A stretch of 64,000 nt of DNA from Rhea pennata. Taxonomy: Eukaryota; Chordata; Aves; Rheiformes; Rheidae. A program made the position numbers and the translations under genes. The notes under the pieces are model-generated. The model made no database searches, had not been told where the DNA came from, and was given only the letters and a program-made list of their open reading frames with translations. Within the stretch, counting starts at the first letter, position 1; each line of letters opens with the position of its first letter. Of the stretch, positions 12,751 to 26,600 are shown piece after piece. Where the stretch lies: NCBI RefSeq assembly GCF_028389875.1, contig NC_084687.1, positions 2,382,611-2,446,610 on the forward strand, written 5' to 3'.

Positions 12751-15035
12751 ACGACACCATCGCTTTCCTCAGCAAAGCTCCAGCCTTCACGATGACGCAT
12801 AAATGCTGTTGCTTTCTTGCTGTGCCTCTTCCTCTGTACTCTGACATTTTCTGGAGGCACTGGCAAAGCTCCACTTTATTTTTTTCTTATGATCCCTTTG
12901 GTGCAAGGTGAAAATCTGAATGGCTGCCCCCCCAGGACTGCATGGAGCTAGGGCTTCCTGCATGGCTCACGTTGCCACTTAAGATACCGTGGGACTGTAG
13001 CACTTTCAAGCTGTACGAAGTCCATGGTACTCACTCATCTTGCCATGGGTAGCACTGTGCAAAGGGTATGGCAGCCCTCATGGTTCAGCATCCGTCATCC
13101 TTCTTATATGCCCCATCTGGTTTCTCTGCCCATCTGACTGTCTTGCTGGGCCCTGCAGTGTTTCCTCACTAGGAATCTCTGCTGTGTGTGGATCTCTTAT
13201 TCCCAGTTATCGCTCTAGAAGCTACTCAGCTTGTTCCACAGTCTTTACATCTCCTTGTTACTACTATGATGTTCTCTGATTACCTTGAATTTAGCTCTCC
13301 TTACTCATACTGAAACTACTTCTTTGCAGTCTTCTCATTAACAGCCTTCCTTTAGTTACTGCCCTCTTCAGGTCTGCCTGTGTCATTCAATAAGTTCCAC
13401 CAGTGCTTTCCTCTGGGAATGGTTTGAGGGGAGACTAGACAAACACTTGTCCAAAACCTCTGTTAGGCATTACCGGAAAAACAAACTACAGCATCCTCAG
13501 GAAATCGCTGACCTGCAAATCATTAAAATCTAGGAGACCATTACAGGGGAGGAATTACATGCACTCGCTGTGTATGTGACTTACCAGTTTCTCTGGCTCT
13601 CATTGGCCATCTCTCACCTCTCCCTGAGGAATTCCCTCACAGATTCCACCACACAGAGTCTTCTCTCATCCTATTGGTTTGTCTGCATGACACTCACATC
13701 CTACCAACCTCCCAAAGTCTATAAAACATCTATTCCCTTTCTCTATCATTTGCCTGCATCAACTTCAACTGACTTCTTCAACCCTCTGTATCACTGACTT
13801 CTACTTACTCTGACTCTCCAACCTTCAGCTCATGAATCTTCGTGCTTTCACTGACATCCCTGACACTCACAGTTCTCTTGGAATGCTGTCTGTCTTGTCA
13901 CTCATGCTTCATTTTCACCAACATGAGTCACTGGCTTATCCAATTATTCCATCCAAATAAACTTTTACACTAGTTACCTCTCAGACCTTCATCCGTACAC
14001 TACCCCCTTCATTCACTTCCACCTCACCTTTCCCACAGCACTTCATTCTCACTCTCATCTTTTTTCTCTATTTTCTATCTCCCCTTCACTTCCCTAGAGG
14101 CATACTGCCACATAAATGACTTTATATGACATGTCTATAAATCAGTTAATGCTGCCTCCAAGATTTGCAGCATCCATCTTTGTATTTCATGAGAGGGAAA
14201 AATGATCAAAATAATCTCTGGAAGTTTTGCTTTTACCAGCCATAGATTGTCAAAGTGGCATGAAACTTCAAGTACATGTTGGATTCCTCTCCATGTGTGG
14301 ATGAACAGCTTGCCAAAACTATTTTCTTCCATCTGCATTGAGAGACTTGCTTTCTCTCTGATGGGAACTTAGCTAGTATGATTTGTCTGTAGACACCCAT
14401 GAGTGCCTCAACCTGTCTGTCTCTCGATATCTGCATGTAGATGTCCATATCCATGCTAATCATCTCCAGTGCCCTTTACAGGCAGTGGAGAAAAATGTGC
14501 TCTTTCCAAGTGTAGTTCGTCTGATTTATTTTGGACACCCATTCTAAGATTAACTAAATCACACTCAAGACTTGGACTCTTTTTATAGCCAACAGTCAGT
14601 AAAATTGGAAGAGCCTTGGGTGAGACAGTGGCTGACCTCTAATTTAGAACTCAGATCTAGGCATCTGTATTTAGTCAGCTTTGGAAAAAAAAACACCAAA
14701 ACAAACAAAAAAACCCTCACGTATGCAGCAGAGCTCTCAGTGGCATGAAGTACAGCCTGTTTCGTGACAACCCAAATCTCGTCTTTCCGATGCTGCATCC
14801 ATCTTGCTGACTTCCAACCAAAGAGTTGACAAAATTGCTAGTACTGACAAACATGGTAATTGAACTCAAACTGTCAAATGAAGATTAAAAAAAAACCTAT
14901 TTGGGAATTACTTATTACAGATTTTGAGCTTTTTTTCTTGGGAACAGACTACAAGACCCTCTTGTGCTCTTTCCTCTCCTTGCTCCATGACCATAATCTC
15001 CCATTACTTCCTCCCGCTAGCATCCCTCTTGCTGA
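12751..15035. other. Intergenic, no gene seen
   Basis: Falling GC away from the island. The plus strand is notably pyrimidine-rich from about 13300 to 14100. A possible LTR lies inside (separate entry). No coding exon or RNA gene recognised. Confidence 0.6.
13450..13980 (+). mobile_element. Possible solo LTR (LTR retroelement relic), weak
   Basis: Promoter-like parts occur in LTR order: inverted CCAAT boxes (ATTGG) near 13600 and 13672, a TATAAAA box near 13721, and an AATAAA signal near 13956 followed by a T/C-rich stretch. No internal retroviral region flanks it. I could not define matching ends or a target-site duplication, so the boundaries are rough. It could instead be a chance promoter-like array. 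Confidence 0.25.
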
Positions 15036-15039
15036 AGCA

Positions 15040-15585
15040 ATAGAATGAGTCAAAAATGGCAGGATTTGTGAGACAGAAGGCAAAATCTCTCCAGGCATTA
15101 TTTGTGAGGGCCCATCTGGAGCGCTGCATCCACTTTTGGGCTGTCCCCCAAGAAAGACATTGGCAAACTGGTGAGATTCCAAGGGAGGCCGCTAAGATGG
15201 TAAGGATCTGGAGCATGTGACATACAGGAAGAGACTAGGAAAGCCAGGTTTGGTTGGCCTCGAGAAGGGAGGGTGAAGGGAGAGCTAATTGCTGCCTTCA
15301 TCTAACTAAGTGAGGGGCAATATGGAAGACAGATCCAGGCTCTCCTTAGAGGTGCACAGTGAAAGGGCAAGAGGGAACAGACAGAAGGTGCAGCAAAGGC
15401 AATTCTGACTGGATAGAAGAAAAAAACTTTCACTATATGTGTGCCTAAGCAGTGGGACAGAGGCCCAGGAATGCTGTGGGATCTCCTTCCTTGGTAATAT
15501 TCAAAATTCAACAGAACAAAGCACTGAGCAACCTGACTTGCCATTGAAGTTGATTCTGCTTTGAACAAGGTCTGGACTTCCAAAT
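15040..15585 (+). mobile_element. CR1 LINE fragment, sense orientation, degraded
   Basis: Diverged match to the 3' part of avian CR1: a GAGGGCCCATCTGGAGCGCTGCATCC-like segment near 15108, a GGTTTGGTTGGCCTCGAGAAGGG-like segment near 15247, and the run into a TGGACTT end near 15575. The usual terminal ATTCTATG-type repeats are not evident. It is 5'-truncated, as most CR1 copies are. More diverged than the copy at 16.0-16.7 kb, so probably older. Confidence 0.75.
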
Positions 15586-16023
15586 TAAACTATCATATTA
15601 CTCTGTTAAGATGGCCATAAACAGCTTCACCGTCAGCACAGAATGGAAAGTTTCCTTCTGCGATTTGCCTGACTCACAAAGCAGTAGAAGCAACCTATCA
15701 AGGAGCTGGCAAATGGAGGAAACAGGCTTTGAGGTAATATTTAGAAATAAATTCTAAATAAACTCTCCTCTCCTGCCACTTTCTTGTCTGGGTTAACTGA
15801 AGGCACACTGCCACAAAACCTTAGACCACCTCCTGACCCTGTGTGGTTTCTTGATATACCTGGGAAATCATAATCTTTAAAAAATATTTCATGTAACATA
15901 TCCGAACCAGAGAGAAGACTGACTTTGGAACGTGCCACCTTTTGGTTGTATAGCACGAAACTAACAGTGTACTCATGTTGAAGGACATGGCATGGAAACA
16001 TCTGAGGACAGAGACATCCTAGA

Positions 16024-16700
16024 AGAATCGCACAGAATCACACAGAATGGGTAAGGTTGGAAGGGACCACTGGAGATCATCTAGTCGAACCTCCCTGCTC
16101 AAGCCGGGTCACCTAAAGCATGTTAGACAGGGTTGCATCCAGGCACATTTTGAATACCTCCAGAGAAGGAGACTCCACAACCTCTCTGGGCAACCTGTTC
16201 CAGTGCTCTGTCACTCTCACAGTAAAGAAATTGCTCTTCATATTCAGTCAGAACTTCCTGTAGTTCAGTTTGTGCCTGTTGCCTCTAGTCCTTGCGCATG
16301 GGGCAACTGAAAAGAGTTTAGCTCCATCCGCTTGACACTCTCCCTTCAGGTACTTACAGACGTTGATAAGATCCCCTCTCAATCTTCTCTTCTCCAGGCT
16401 AAACAGGCCCAGCTGTTGCAGCCATTCCTCATAGGCCAGATGCTCCAGTCCTCTGATCATCTTCATAGCCCTATGCTGGACTCTCTCCAGTAGCTCCGTA
16501 TCTCTCTTGTACTGAGGAGCCCAGAACTGGCCCTGGCCTCACCAGGGCTGAGGAGAGGGGCAGGATCACCTCCCTCAACCTGCTAGCAACACTCTTCCTA
16601 ATGTACCCCAGGATACCATTGACCTTCCTGGCCACAAGGGCACATTGCTGGCTCATGATCAACTTGTTGTCCACCAGCACTTCCAGGTCCTTCTCTGCAA
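16024..16700 (-). mobile_element. CR1 LINE fragment, antisense orientation
   Basis: Starts on the plus strand with AGAATCGCACAGAATCACAC, the complement of the CR1 3' tail. It continues through AAGGTTGGAAGGGACCACTG, the CAACCTCTCTGGGCAACCTG block and the GATCCCCTCTCAATCTTCTC block, to CCAGGTCCTTCTCTGC. It is 5'-truncated. Short pieces of its own frame (minus strand, about 16248-16680) are decayed reverse-transcriptase-end sequence and are not a gene. This copy and the 15.0 kb copy lie in opposite orientation less than 450 bases apart. Confidence 0.92.
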
Positions 16701-19700
16701 GAGCATCGGAAGATTACATCAGAGACACTATGACCTTCACAATCTATCCATACCACCTCTTAGAGAAGACCTTGAACTGATCTAACCTCTGAACCATTTC
16801 GGGATGTTGTTTGGAGAAAGATGTCATTTTCTCAGTTCAGTTCAGAGAAGCGCCTAGGCGATCTGCTATGTATATTTCTTGACCAGTGGGTTAGAACTCA
16901 AAAACTGAGTTCCCTCATACCGTGGTTAGTACCTGTGAATCTCCTGCAATTGTGTTTGAGTCCTGCAGCCGTTATTGAGTTTATTTTCCCTAAAGCTCCT
17001 GAGCCATAAAATTACAGCTGAATTTTCACTTCAAAAGTTAATTTTAAGTTTTTCTGTTTTGTGAGAATGACTTGAGAATATAAACTATGTTTTTTAAAAT
17101 TATGTAACGTAAATGCTGGGAATGGCTTTTATGCTATTGGGGAATTTGCTTTTTTTAAATATGGGTGACTATCAGTGCAGTTCATTCATTGCTCAGAGAT
17201 GCCTACCACTTCAGTGAGATAACTGCCACTTCAGGAAACTGAAGAAATAATCTGGACAGAGTAAACTTTCTGGTTCCAAATTCACAGGCAGTACTACTGA
17301 TTAGAGGCTGGAAGCCAGGAAGGAAAAAAAAAGAGAGAGAGTGAAATGAAAGTTGTTGTCTTGGATGCAGCTTTCCAGGGCCAGTTTGTAAACATTTGAA
17401 CAGAAACTTGATGTGTTTAGAGGAATAAGAATCAGAGCACAATTCTTGTAAATTAACAGAGCCACTGTCCTGAGAGCTCACCTAATCTAAAAGATCGATT
17501 TTCTACCTCAAAGAAAATAGCCCCAATAAGTCCCAAACTTTTCATATCCGTTCAAGTGGACATGGAAATATCCCTATATCTGATTATATTTACACAGAGG
17601 GACATATTCTAACCTAAAGAAAGGGCAAAGCTCATGGCTCTCCCTGTCCTCCCATGCCATACAAATAGCAGGAATTTGCCTGAAGCTATTCACAATGATT
17701 TCTACATGACTGTATGTCAAGAGGGAAGAGTTTGTCAAATGTTTGGTCACAAACGGGCTCAACACAAATTGCCACTCTACCCAGTCAAAAGCTTTTTTCC
17801 CTCCTTTCCCTCTCTTGCCATCTGGATATCCTATTGACTGAGGTTTGCTGTTTGACTGAACTGGAAGTATTGCATCTGACGTATTTTGGACATTATTTCT
17901 TCCAGGACAACGAGGTAAAAGCACTATTCCACCTCTCCTTATGAGTTTTTACTATTTTACAACAGACCGATGACATTCTGGCCAGTACTTTGAAATCATA
18001 CTTTTAGACAGAGACTGGCCTCTAATCTAGAACATGTCAAAGGCAAAGATCTTTAGGACTAACTCCCTTTATTATTATTTCTTAAAAGAAAGCTAGTCTC
18101 CCAAAAGTGATCTCAAAATACACCAATCAATCCAGTGACACTACTTTTCTACAGATACTTTGTACAATTAAAATGGGAGCTGATACAAGATACTTATTTT
18201 CTCTACAGTAAAATTCTAGCTGCAGCAGGTTCTCCATTTCCTAACAGTATTTACTTTGTGGTTTTATTGAAGTTATTTAGACTTCTGATTTATCTCCTTC
18301 AGATTTAGGCAGTTCTTTTTAAACCTTTAAAATTCCCTTTGAATTTGCAAAGTACTCTAGTCTCTGTTAACTGCAAGGTAGACCTTTGCTTTTTTATTTA
18401 TAAGAAGCTAGACAAAAAACTTCTCAAAATTTTTTTCATAGTCAAAATTTTTTCGTCGTATTAAGTTCAAACATGTTAAACCCGGCAAAATTCATCTTCA
18501 ACTAAACTGAAAAACAGACCCATTGACTTTACACACGCGTTGACTTTGATGTAGTCTTTGGTCTTTGAGGGAAATCAGTTCGACTGATTGTCTCCTTTTC
18601 CAGACTGCTTGTACAGCGTCAGTTCTTTTTGACTTGAGTTCACTATGTCCCTAATGAAAACAGTAACTTGTGCGAAAACTGAGAAGCCGTTTCTTTGTTA
18701 ACCAGTCTTCTCTCAAAAGATTATTTGGCTTGTTGGCCTCACAACTCATATCAGAAAAGAAATCAAGGTAGATGGATGCATCCCCTGCCAGACACTGGAT
18801 ATTGTAAATACTTGCTCTTGTCAAACTTGATACCTTTGAGATTTTACAAGATGACAAATTTAGCTGACTAATACAACTGATGGCTTAATACATCTTCGGT
18901 CTTGTAACGCTTGCGACCAAGCTAGATGATGCTGATTTAAAATTAGGGTAAAAGCTTATCTGTGTACATTTTATTCTGTCAATGCTACATGAATTATAAA
19001 CCGCCTTCTAGTCCTCAATGTAATTTTTAGTGGGGAGTCATCAGATGTTTGCGTCTCCTACAAAAAGTAGGTTTCCTCTTCATGGTAATGCACATAGAAT
19101 TACTGTTTTCAACCATGCATTGCAAATTTGCAAGTATAAAGCAGTAAGCCTCTAAGTTCACTGGTAATTATGCAGCTTGAAACTGTAAACTTGATGTAAG
19201 ATGTAGTAAAACATTATTTTAAATAAAATAGGGCTTCATGGGGTTTTATGAGAATTTTGCATTTTACTGTTCTGATTGCTAGACATTAAACAAAATAATG
19301 CTTGAAATTTTATTGGAGGGACAGAAAATCTTAGCTAATACTGCTTATTTCTGATTTTTGTACGATCAAAACTAAACCACAAAGAATTCAAAACTCATCC
19401 AAAGTTTGAAATTCCAATGGGAAGCTTGAGGACCTACAAGCATCATGTTTATAAGCCGTAGTTAAATCTATCTATATTATATATAGATTAATATTTATGT
19501 ATGTATATAACTGGTTTATGTAAAATATGATTAACTTAAAGAGTAACATTTTATGATGAAATCAGGTATAGAATGTTTCTGGATTAAAGAAGAATATTTG
19601 AGTAAGAAAGAAGAGAGGAGTGAATTATAACTTTAACAGGATGATTTAGAGCATGGAGGCAGAAAATCTTGCATGAAAGCAGTGTTTTTTGCCATAGGGT

Positions 19701-19960
19701 ACACACTCCACTGCCTCCCACTAGTTGCTACACCACACACAAGGATAATGAACTGATGGGTTCTAATGATGAACTTGGTAAAACACTCAAGAACAAGTAA
19801 CCTAGTTAGAATTCTAAATCTCATTTTAAAAAGTGACATATCACTTATCAGTATAATGTAACAAAAGTCACTAGGATTATAGATTTCTTCATCCCTTGAG
19901 TCTAGATCTGAAAAAAACGTAGAACAAACTCAGACACTACAATCCAAAATTATTATCATG
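16701..19960. other. AT-rich intergenic DNA
   Basis: No exon, RNA gene or nameable repeat seen. It contains a small ATATATA-type tract near 19475-19510. Open frames are short and unlike any protein I know. Confidence 0.6.
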
Positions 19961-19964
19961 ACTA

Positions 19965-20180
19965 AGTTTTTATATTTAGATTTTAATATGCAGAACTACT
20001 CCAGTCAACAGAAGCTGGAGAAAACATAGCCTAGTTCTCCAGAAAACCTGAACACAGCCTAGAAACCAGGTTTTAGTTTTTATATTTAAATTTTAATACC
20101 CAGAACTGCTCCAATCAGCAGAAGCTGGAGAAAACATAGCCTAGTTCTCCAGAAAAACTGAACACAGCTTAGAAACGAGG
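19965..20180. repeat. 110-bp direct tandem duplication, two copies
   Basis: AGTTTTTATATTTA starts at 19965 and again at 20075. The copies run through a shared CAGAAGCTGGAGAAAACATA block and end AAACCAGG at 20070 and AAACGAGG at 20180. They differ at roughly ten positions by eye, so the duplication is not very recent. No function visible. Confidence 0.93.
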
Positions 20181-20199
20181 TTTCTCCTCACTAAATTGC

Positions 20200-22790
20200 C
20201 TCCAGGTCCAGGCTGGTCAGCATCAGCAGCCTATGCTTTGCCCCCAAAGATGTGTTCAGCACAGCTTTGTTTTAGGACACAGCAGTCAAATAGTGTTGTC
20301 TAAGGAATGGGCACTTTGTTCTTCATGCTCCACAGCCTGTGAAGATCCAAACACACACTGCACAGACAAAGCTAACCCTTAACTCCAACCCAGGCTAGCT
20401 GAAGCTGTGATCCAGTGCGTACTGTGGGACTAAAGTACATTGGGTTTGGAGTGAATGTGCATCTTCCAAAAAGCATTGTCCATAGGAAGCGTAGACCCGT
20501 GACTCCAAGTTCAGAGTCAGCTCCTGGCTTGCGTGAAGTATCTCCACAATAGTCACTACGTGTAGTCCTCAGCCGGCTAGAAATATTTGCACTTACCGCT
20601 TTGCTTCAGTGGTGATGTTGGAACCCAAATGCTTCAGCCCAAGATCAATGGGGTCAATCACAGCAGTACTTCTCAAGCAGGGTTTCATACTAGTAGATTC
20701 CACACCTTGGAGATGGCCTTATTGAGATGAAGCTGCCTCTGCCATCAATCCTGGCAAAGATCCATTCATCATCACCCAGGGATGAGTCTCCGGGGAAAAT
20801 CTAGAGTCGCTTCTGTTTTCAGCTAGTGATTTCAGTCCTTTAAATCAGTCAGTGAAGCTAGTTGAACTGGTGAACCAGTATTACCAGTGAAAGTTTCAAC
20901 ACCTCTGTTGTCAAAAGGCTAAAGCAGTTCTAAAAACTCTGCATCTCACTGGGGAAAGACTCCCCCGAGGAGAAGTCACCGCAGGCAGTCAGGGTGACCT
21001 AATTTGGATATCTGCCTATGGCATGATTCACAGCATCGTAAGTGCCTGTTTCTACCAACTGCGACACAAAACAAGGACAGCTAAGATCAAAGACACCTAT
21101 CACCCGAACTCCTCCCCCCTACAAGGTAAACCAATCTAAAAGGTAAGCCTCATAAAGAGTGAGGGAAGGACAAGAAAAACATCCCCTGGAAATACAGAGG
21201 TGGATATCTGTATATTGGAAAGGTGCAGGGGAGCCAAGGGAGGGGCAGGAATGACAAAACCAGCATCGATCAGCAACAGATTAAAGCACCTCTCCCTACA
21301 GTATTAAATGCACTCAACGTGAGCTAGATTCAGATACTACCACCACCACCACCACGTTAGAGTAGCTATGTCTCACACTAGAAAGGCACAGCCAAGATGC
21401 CATCACTTGTCTCCATGCCCTAGATATCAGAAACCTGCATCAGCAGAAAGCCCAGATGCATTCTGCTGGCTTAAAATCTGACCAGTTCTACGTGCATTTG
21501 CATGCAGACAGGTCAGGTTCCCAACAGCAGAGAAGAAGAGGACACTGACAAACATTTTTGTGGGCAATTCATTTTTATTTAGAGTCTTTTTGATATGAGC
21601 CTGATCTAGACATTGGGCCTTCTCTTTCAGAGGAACTTCTCCTAAAATCATTGTTACCTTGTTTCCCAGAAGCAGATGTCTTAGAGCTCAATTTCCCTTG
21701 CAGCTTCCTGCTCAAAACTTTGCTCCCACCCCTGTGTCTAGGCAGACACGAACCCTGTTGTTTCCAGTCAAGACCGGGGCTAACCTTTGAGTAAGATCAG
21801 GCATCTGCTGTCTGTACAGCTGCTTTGCAACAGAAGGAGCTCCAAAGAAGGTTTGAACCTCCTGATCCTCTTAATGGCCGACTGGCGCCACCTGCAGAGT
21901 TAGGAGTCTCTCCCCAGGGGAGGATGCGCCTGTGACCGCATGGACATTCTTGGCCAATAAGCGTCCACAAAAATCATCTCCTGGGTTGCAGGATTAGTAG
22001 CAACACTGAACACCAAAAGACTTTCAACTGCTGCTGCTACATGGCTCTGTCGTTTGCTGTATGAGACAATTCCTAGGACTCATTGTGAAACCTCAAGCAA
22101 CAAAAAGGTCTCCAAGTTAATGATGTTTTAGGTAACGAAAGCCCAGCTCCTTTTGGGATTGAAGGCAATGACTATGCCTTAAAATGTGAGGCAAGAACCA
22201 GCTCTGGATTCCTTTGGCCACCTGCACCAGGCTACAGCGCTACAGACACTGATGCAATAAATTCCATTACACACAGTAAGGAACAGTATTAGCCTCCCAG
22301 ATGCCAGCAAGTAGAGCAGCAGTCACCTTCTCCAAAGTAGCAAGCACTACTTTGGCCTTCTTCCCCACATCTGGAGTCCATGTAGCTGCCCTTCTTTCTG
22401 GTCATCATCACGATCATCAGGTTTGATATAGAGGAGCTAAAAATGCCAAGAACATCAGCACCTCCAGGAGCTCAATGTAGGCTTGACACAGCAGAGAGGA
22501 CATGACCAGCCTCTCAGATCTAGGTGACAGTCCTTGCATCTTTTACATTTATTGCAAAAGCAGCAGGCAGTGCCACTCTGCTGCCATTGCACTTTCCTCT
22601 GACAGGTCCTCCTGTCCTGTGCTTGGCCTCCTCCTAGTTCACATGCATTGCACTGCTTCTACACTGGGTCCAGGGACCCTTTCAAAGTGAGGGACTCTAG
22701 ACACACTGGATTGCTGCTGAAGTTGTCTTGCTTCCAGGTTTCCAAAGAGGACAGATGGAGGCCAGTTGTGGCAACATATTGCTCTAGAGA
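20200..22790. other. Unresolved moderately GC-rich block, no gene called
   Basis: GC rises above the flanks. On the minus strand there are scattered coding-like stretches, for example QLHLNKAISKVWNLL near 20729-20685 and LKHLGSNITTEAK ending at a GTAAGT donor-like site near 20597. They lie in different frames and I cannot assign a family. It could be a decayed pseudogene, an old mobile element or chance. A (CAC)6-type microsatellite lies at about 21336-21355. Confidence 0.3.
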
Positions 22791-22816
22791 TTTTTTTTTC
22801 CATGTCAGAAACAATT

Positions 22817-22822
22817 TTTATT
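22817..22822 (-). terminator. Candidate CRY4 polyadenylation signal
   Basis: TTTATT on the plus strand reads AATAAA on the minus strand, about 860 bases past the CRY4 stop. The AT-rich stretch 22823-23684 would then be the CRY4 3' UTR. Motif and position only. Confidence 0.5.
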
Positions 22823-23684
22823 TCTTTTAAAAGCAAAAATAGTACCACACTGATTAAAAACTCACTCTTCCCCCCACCCCTACTAAAGCCCCAGTTGTAA
22901 CAAATATAATTGACAAATCCACTCTTTTAAAACTTCACAATGAGACATTTCAAGGGAGTAAGATGTTTGCATGTGTTACATGATCAAAATAATAACTATC
23001 CTACAATTCCAGAGGAACAAGCCAGGAAGGACAGTTATGGTGAAAGAAGTTGTACATCAGCCCTAACTCTGCAACATTGCCCTTAAAGTACAAGGGGAAT
23101 CCTATTTAAATCATGGGAGCTACACACAACCTTATAACAGGCTGCATTCTTCTATATCTTGCAAAACTGAAGACTGCATGCACAAATTGGGTGAAATAGA
23201 AGAACCACATCTTAAAAATCCCTAAATCTCTGCCTGTGCAAGACAGTGAAACCTTTGACACTAAAGTGTGAAAACATTAATGTGCATATGTTCTTGAACT
23301 GGCACTCATCTAGCACTCTGAAAGACTAGTATTTATCATTAAAACTATTTATACAGACACACGAACATCAACTGAGTTCTGTATGATGCTACAGCAATGT
23401 GTCTTATCAAAACCAGTTACCACTTGAATTCATCTAACATATGCAACAAATGCCATTTGCAGACAAACAATTTCACTTAGAATAATTACTAACAAAGATA
23501 TTCAAGATAAAAAAAACTGTTTTGTTGGGAATCAGTTTACAGCCAAGAGATACCATTTGCAGGGCCAAGCACTGAGTACGCTTAGTCCAGGTCAACTGGA
23601 TACTATACGTGAGTTCCCTGAACTGGTTTCTGGCTCTCCTCGTTTGCCATTCTTTGGTTCCCAGAGGATAATCCCCAACAGGAT

Positions 23685-26600
23685 CTAGGTTTGTTCTGTG
23701 GTCCTGGCTACTTTTCCTTTCTTTACATTTTCTTCAGAGTGGTCACGCTTTAGTTTCATTTCCATTGGATCATCTGCATCATCTATAGCAAGAAGGAAAC
23801 AAGAATAAAAGTTTGCACTTTCTGTGACTTCAGTGCAACAGCCAGCAGTGACATAGCAGGTGAAGTGACTAAGCATGCAAGCAAAAGCTTTTGATTTACA
23901 GGCAGTGAGAACAATACTGGGAATTGGCAACTCATTTTCAGACTTGGACTTTCCATATCTCCAAGAGCAATCAGAGCCCTGTACCACAGGGCTTTTGGGA
24001 GAACTGTCAGCGTATTCTAGTTGTATCTGGAAGGTACCACTCTGCAATCCACTGGATGCATTAATAGGCACAAGTTTGGGAGCAATTTGCTCCATCTGAC
24101 CATAAAAATTGATGCAGAAAAAATTGAGACTCCCATCAACTGCTGCATGTTGGGTTTTTATAATATATATGCAGTCTGCTGAGGCATGCTGTTGGATACA
24201 AAAGCATTGTTTCCGCTTCTCCTGCATGGGATTCCTCTGAGGCAAAGAGCTCATCAGAGGGTCTAGGATTTCAACATTAGGAGCATACATGCCATATAAG
24301 TGGCATATCTGTTTGACTGGAAATACCTAATCAATTCTGGCTAGGCCAGAATAGCTGATCGATAACTACCAGCATGCTATGCATACGCTTATACCATTTA
24401 GAAAATAAGGTGGAAAGGTCACTTTCTTGGAGCAAAGCTCGATTCAACTCTCTTGATGGCTTTTCACTCATTTGTGGCCAATGGAAATCTCAAATATCTC
24501 CTGTCATGGAGCAGGACAGACTGTGGTAAAAAGGACAAGCAATGATACTCTGGGTCACCTGGGCAGCACGTTCAGCTTAAGAGGTGTGGGCACAGCTGCA
24601 GAGATTTCTGCGTGTTGAAGATACACCTCACAAAACTGGGGTTTAGGAATTGCATTCATGCAGACCTACAGAACGTCTATGTTGTACAGAAGGTCTGCTT
24701 TTGGGAAAGCATTCCTCTAGCTGGCACAAGCAAGCTCCCATCCTACAAGGGCAGCCAAAAGCAAAGGGACACTGAACCCTCTGACTGTCCCAAGAGGGAA
24801 ATGTTTTAACAATAACTAGAACAGCGGCACATGGTGTTTGTAACCAAATCCTAGAACACAAAACCAACCTCCAATCCATCAGTTCCCCAATAATAGCCTC
24901 TGCACTGCAGCACGCTGATCATACACCGCTGCAGCACCTCTTACCTCTCGTGAGCTGAGCTGTTCTGTGCTGTTCTTCTCTGACCTGTTTCATCAGCTGC
25001 AGGTTGTGATCACTGGCTTCCTTGTGGTTCACCATTGGGAGGGGGTAATCTTGACCTGATACAACACACAGACAGCAGTGTTAGCAGAACTAGTCAATGC
25101 CACTTCACTGAATTTGCACCAGAGCAAGCAATTGGCTTTTCCTAAAATATGGGCATCTGAGATAAGCAGTTCTGAAGGGTGAGTCACATTGTCTCTCTCC
25201 ACAAGCTGTAAGAGGGAGGGCCAACTACCTCCCATTTACACATGATCTTACAAAAAACAAATTCCTGTGTTAGATGCTCTAGGCCTTGGTTTCCCATCCA
25301 TTAGCAGGGATGAGAGGCCTGCTCTGTCCTCAAAGATGTGTTAGAATAAGCATAAAAGCATAAGGTGCTCAGACACTATTTACAGACAGCCAGTGTCCAA
25401 GAGAGAAAAATGCAAAGGCAACCACTTTGAGTGATCCAGTAGCCTTAGAACATGATGTAGAGGCAAGAGCATATACCCTGAGATTAAATACCAGTAAAAA
25501 ACTTCATAGGAGAATTGATGGAAGCTAGACTGTTGGATAATTCAATTTTAGAAGATGGATAGATGATTCTCATTGGAAGCATGAAGCATTCATCTCATGT
25601 ATATACTTATTTTGGACAACTGTGAGGAACAAACCCATTTGCATCATGCCAGAATTACCTATGATACATCCTGCTTCCTTCTGCTCCTCTTCAGATGCCA
25701 TCCAGGGCTCATAGATATACTTGGAAGGAAAGTTCTTTAGTATAGGCAGATACTTCCTACAAAACAAGGATAGTAGTGTTTTCTTTCTACAAGACGGCAC
25801 GCAAATATTCTTGTATTTAAGAGAAGTATAAACCAACCTAAGCCACGTTAATTCCTGATGACCATACTGATACTACAATCCATGGGAAAGTTTTGATTCA
25901 TTTTGCACAAATGAACTGTTTTTCTGTTCTGAAATCTCTTCATGGTGATATCTTCCAAAAGCTAACTTTACAGCAAAGAATGAAATGGTTGATTTAAATA
26001 TTGTTTCAATTTTGACTTTACCCAAATTTTTTGGTTTTCAACATTTTCACTGACATTTTGTCCTACAGTTTCCTAAATTTCAAAAACAAACACACACACA
26101 CTCAAATTCTTACAGAATGGGAGTCATTTCCTGACCAACTCTGTCAGCACGGGCTTCATCTTACTTATTAAGAGGCACAGCTAGATAAAACACGAGGAAG
26201 AGATCTGTGGAAAAGGAGTTACTTCCTCAGGCAGACATCAGCACAACCTACTCCTATTGAGTCAGCCTGTAAAAATCACCCACTACTTATGAGAAGGGCT
26301 AATCAGTATCTTTACCAGCGACAAGGAGATAATCGCAATAATTCAGTATATAGCACATCTTATCAGTAGAGTTCAGCCACTTTCAGAGGGACTAACGTTA
26401 TTCCCATTCTAAAAATAAAGACACTGAGACTTAGAAGCCAATGTGACTCACTAATAGCAGAGTGGGAAATAAAACTCAAGCTTCTTTTAAATGAAAGTCC
26501 AGGAAACAACTGGAGCAGGAGGAGCTGTGAAAAGCTTCACAGAAGTCGTCGAGGAAAAGAAGTCAATCCAGTGACTGAACGTGGGGCTGTAGCTGGGAAA

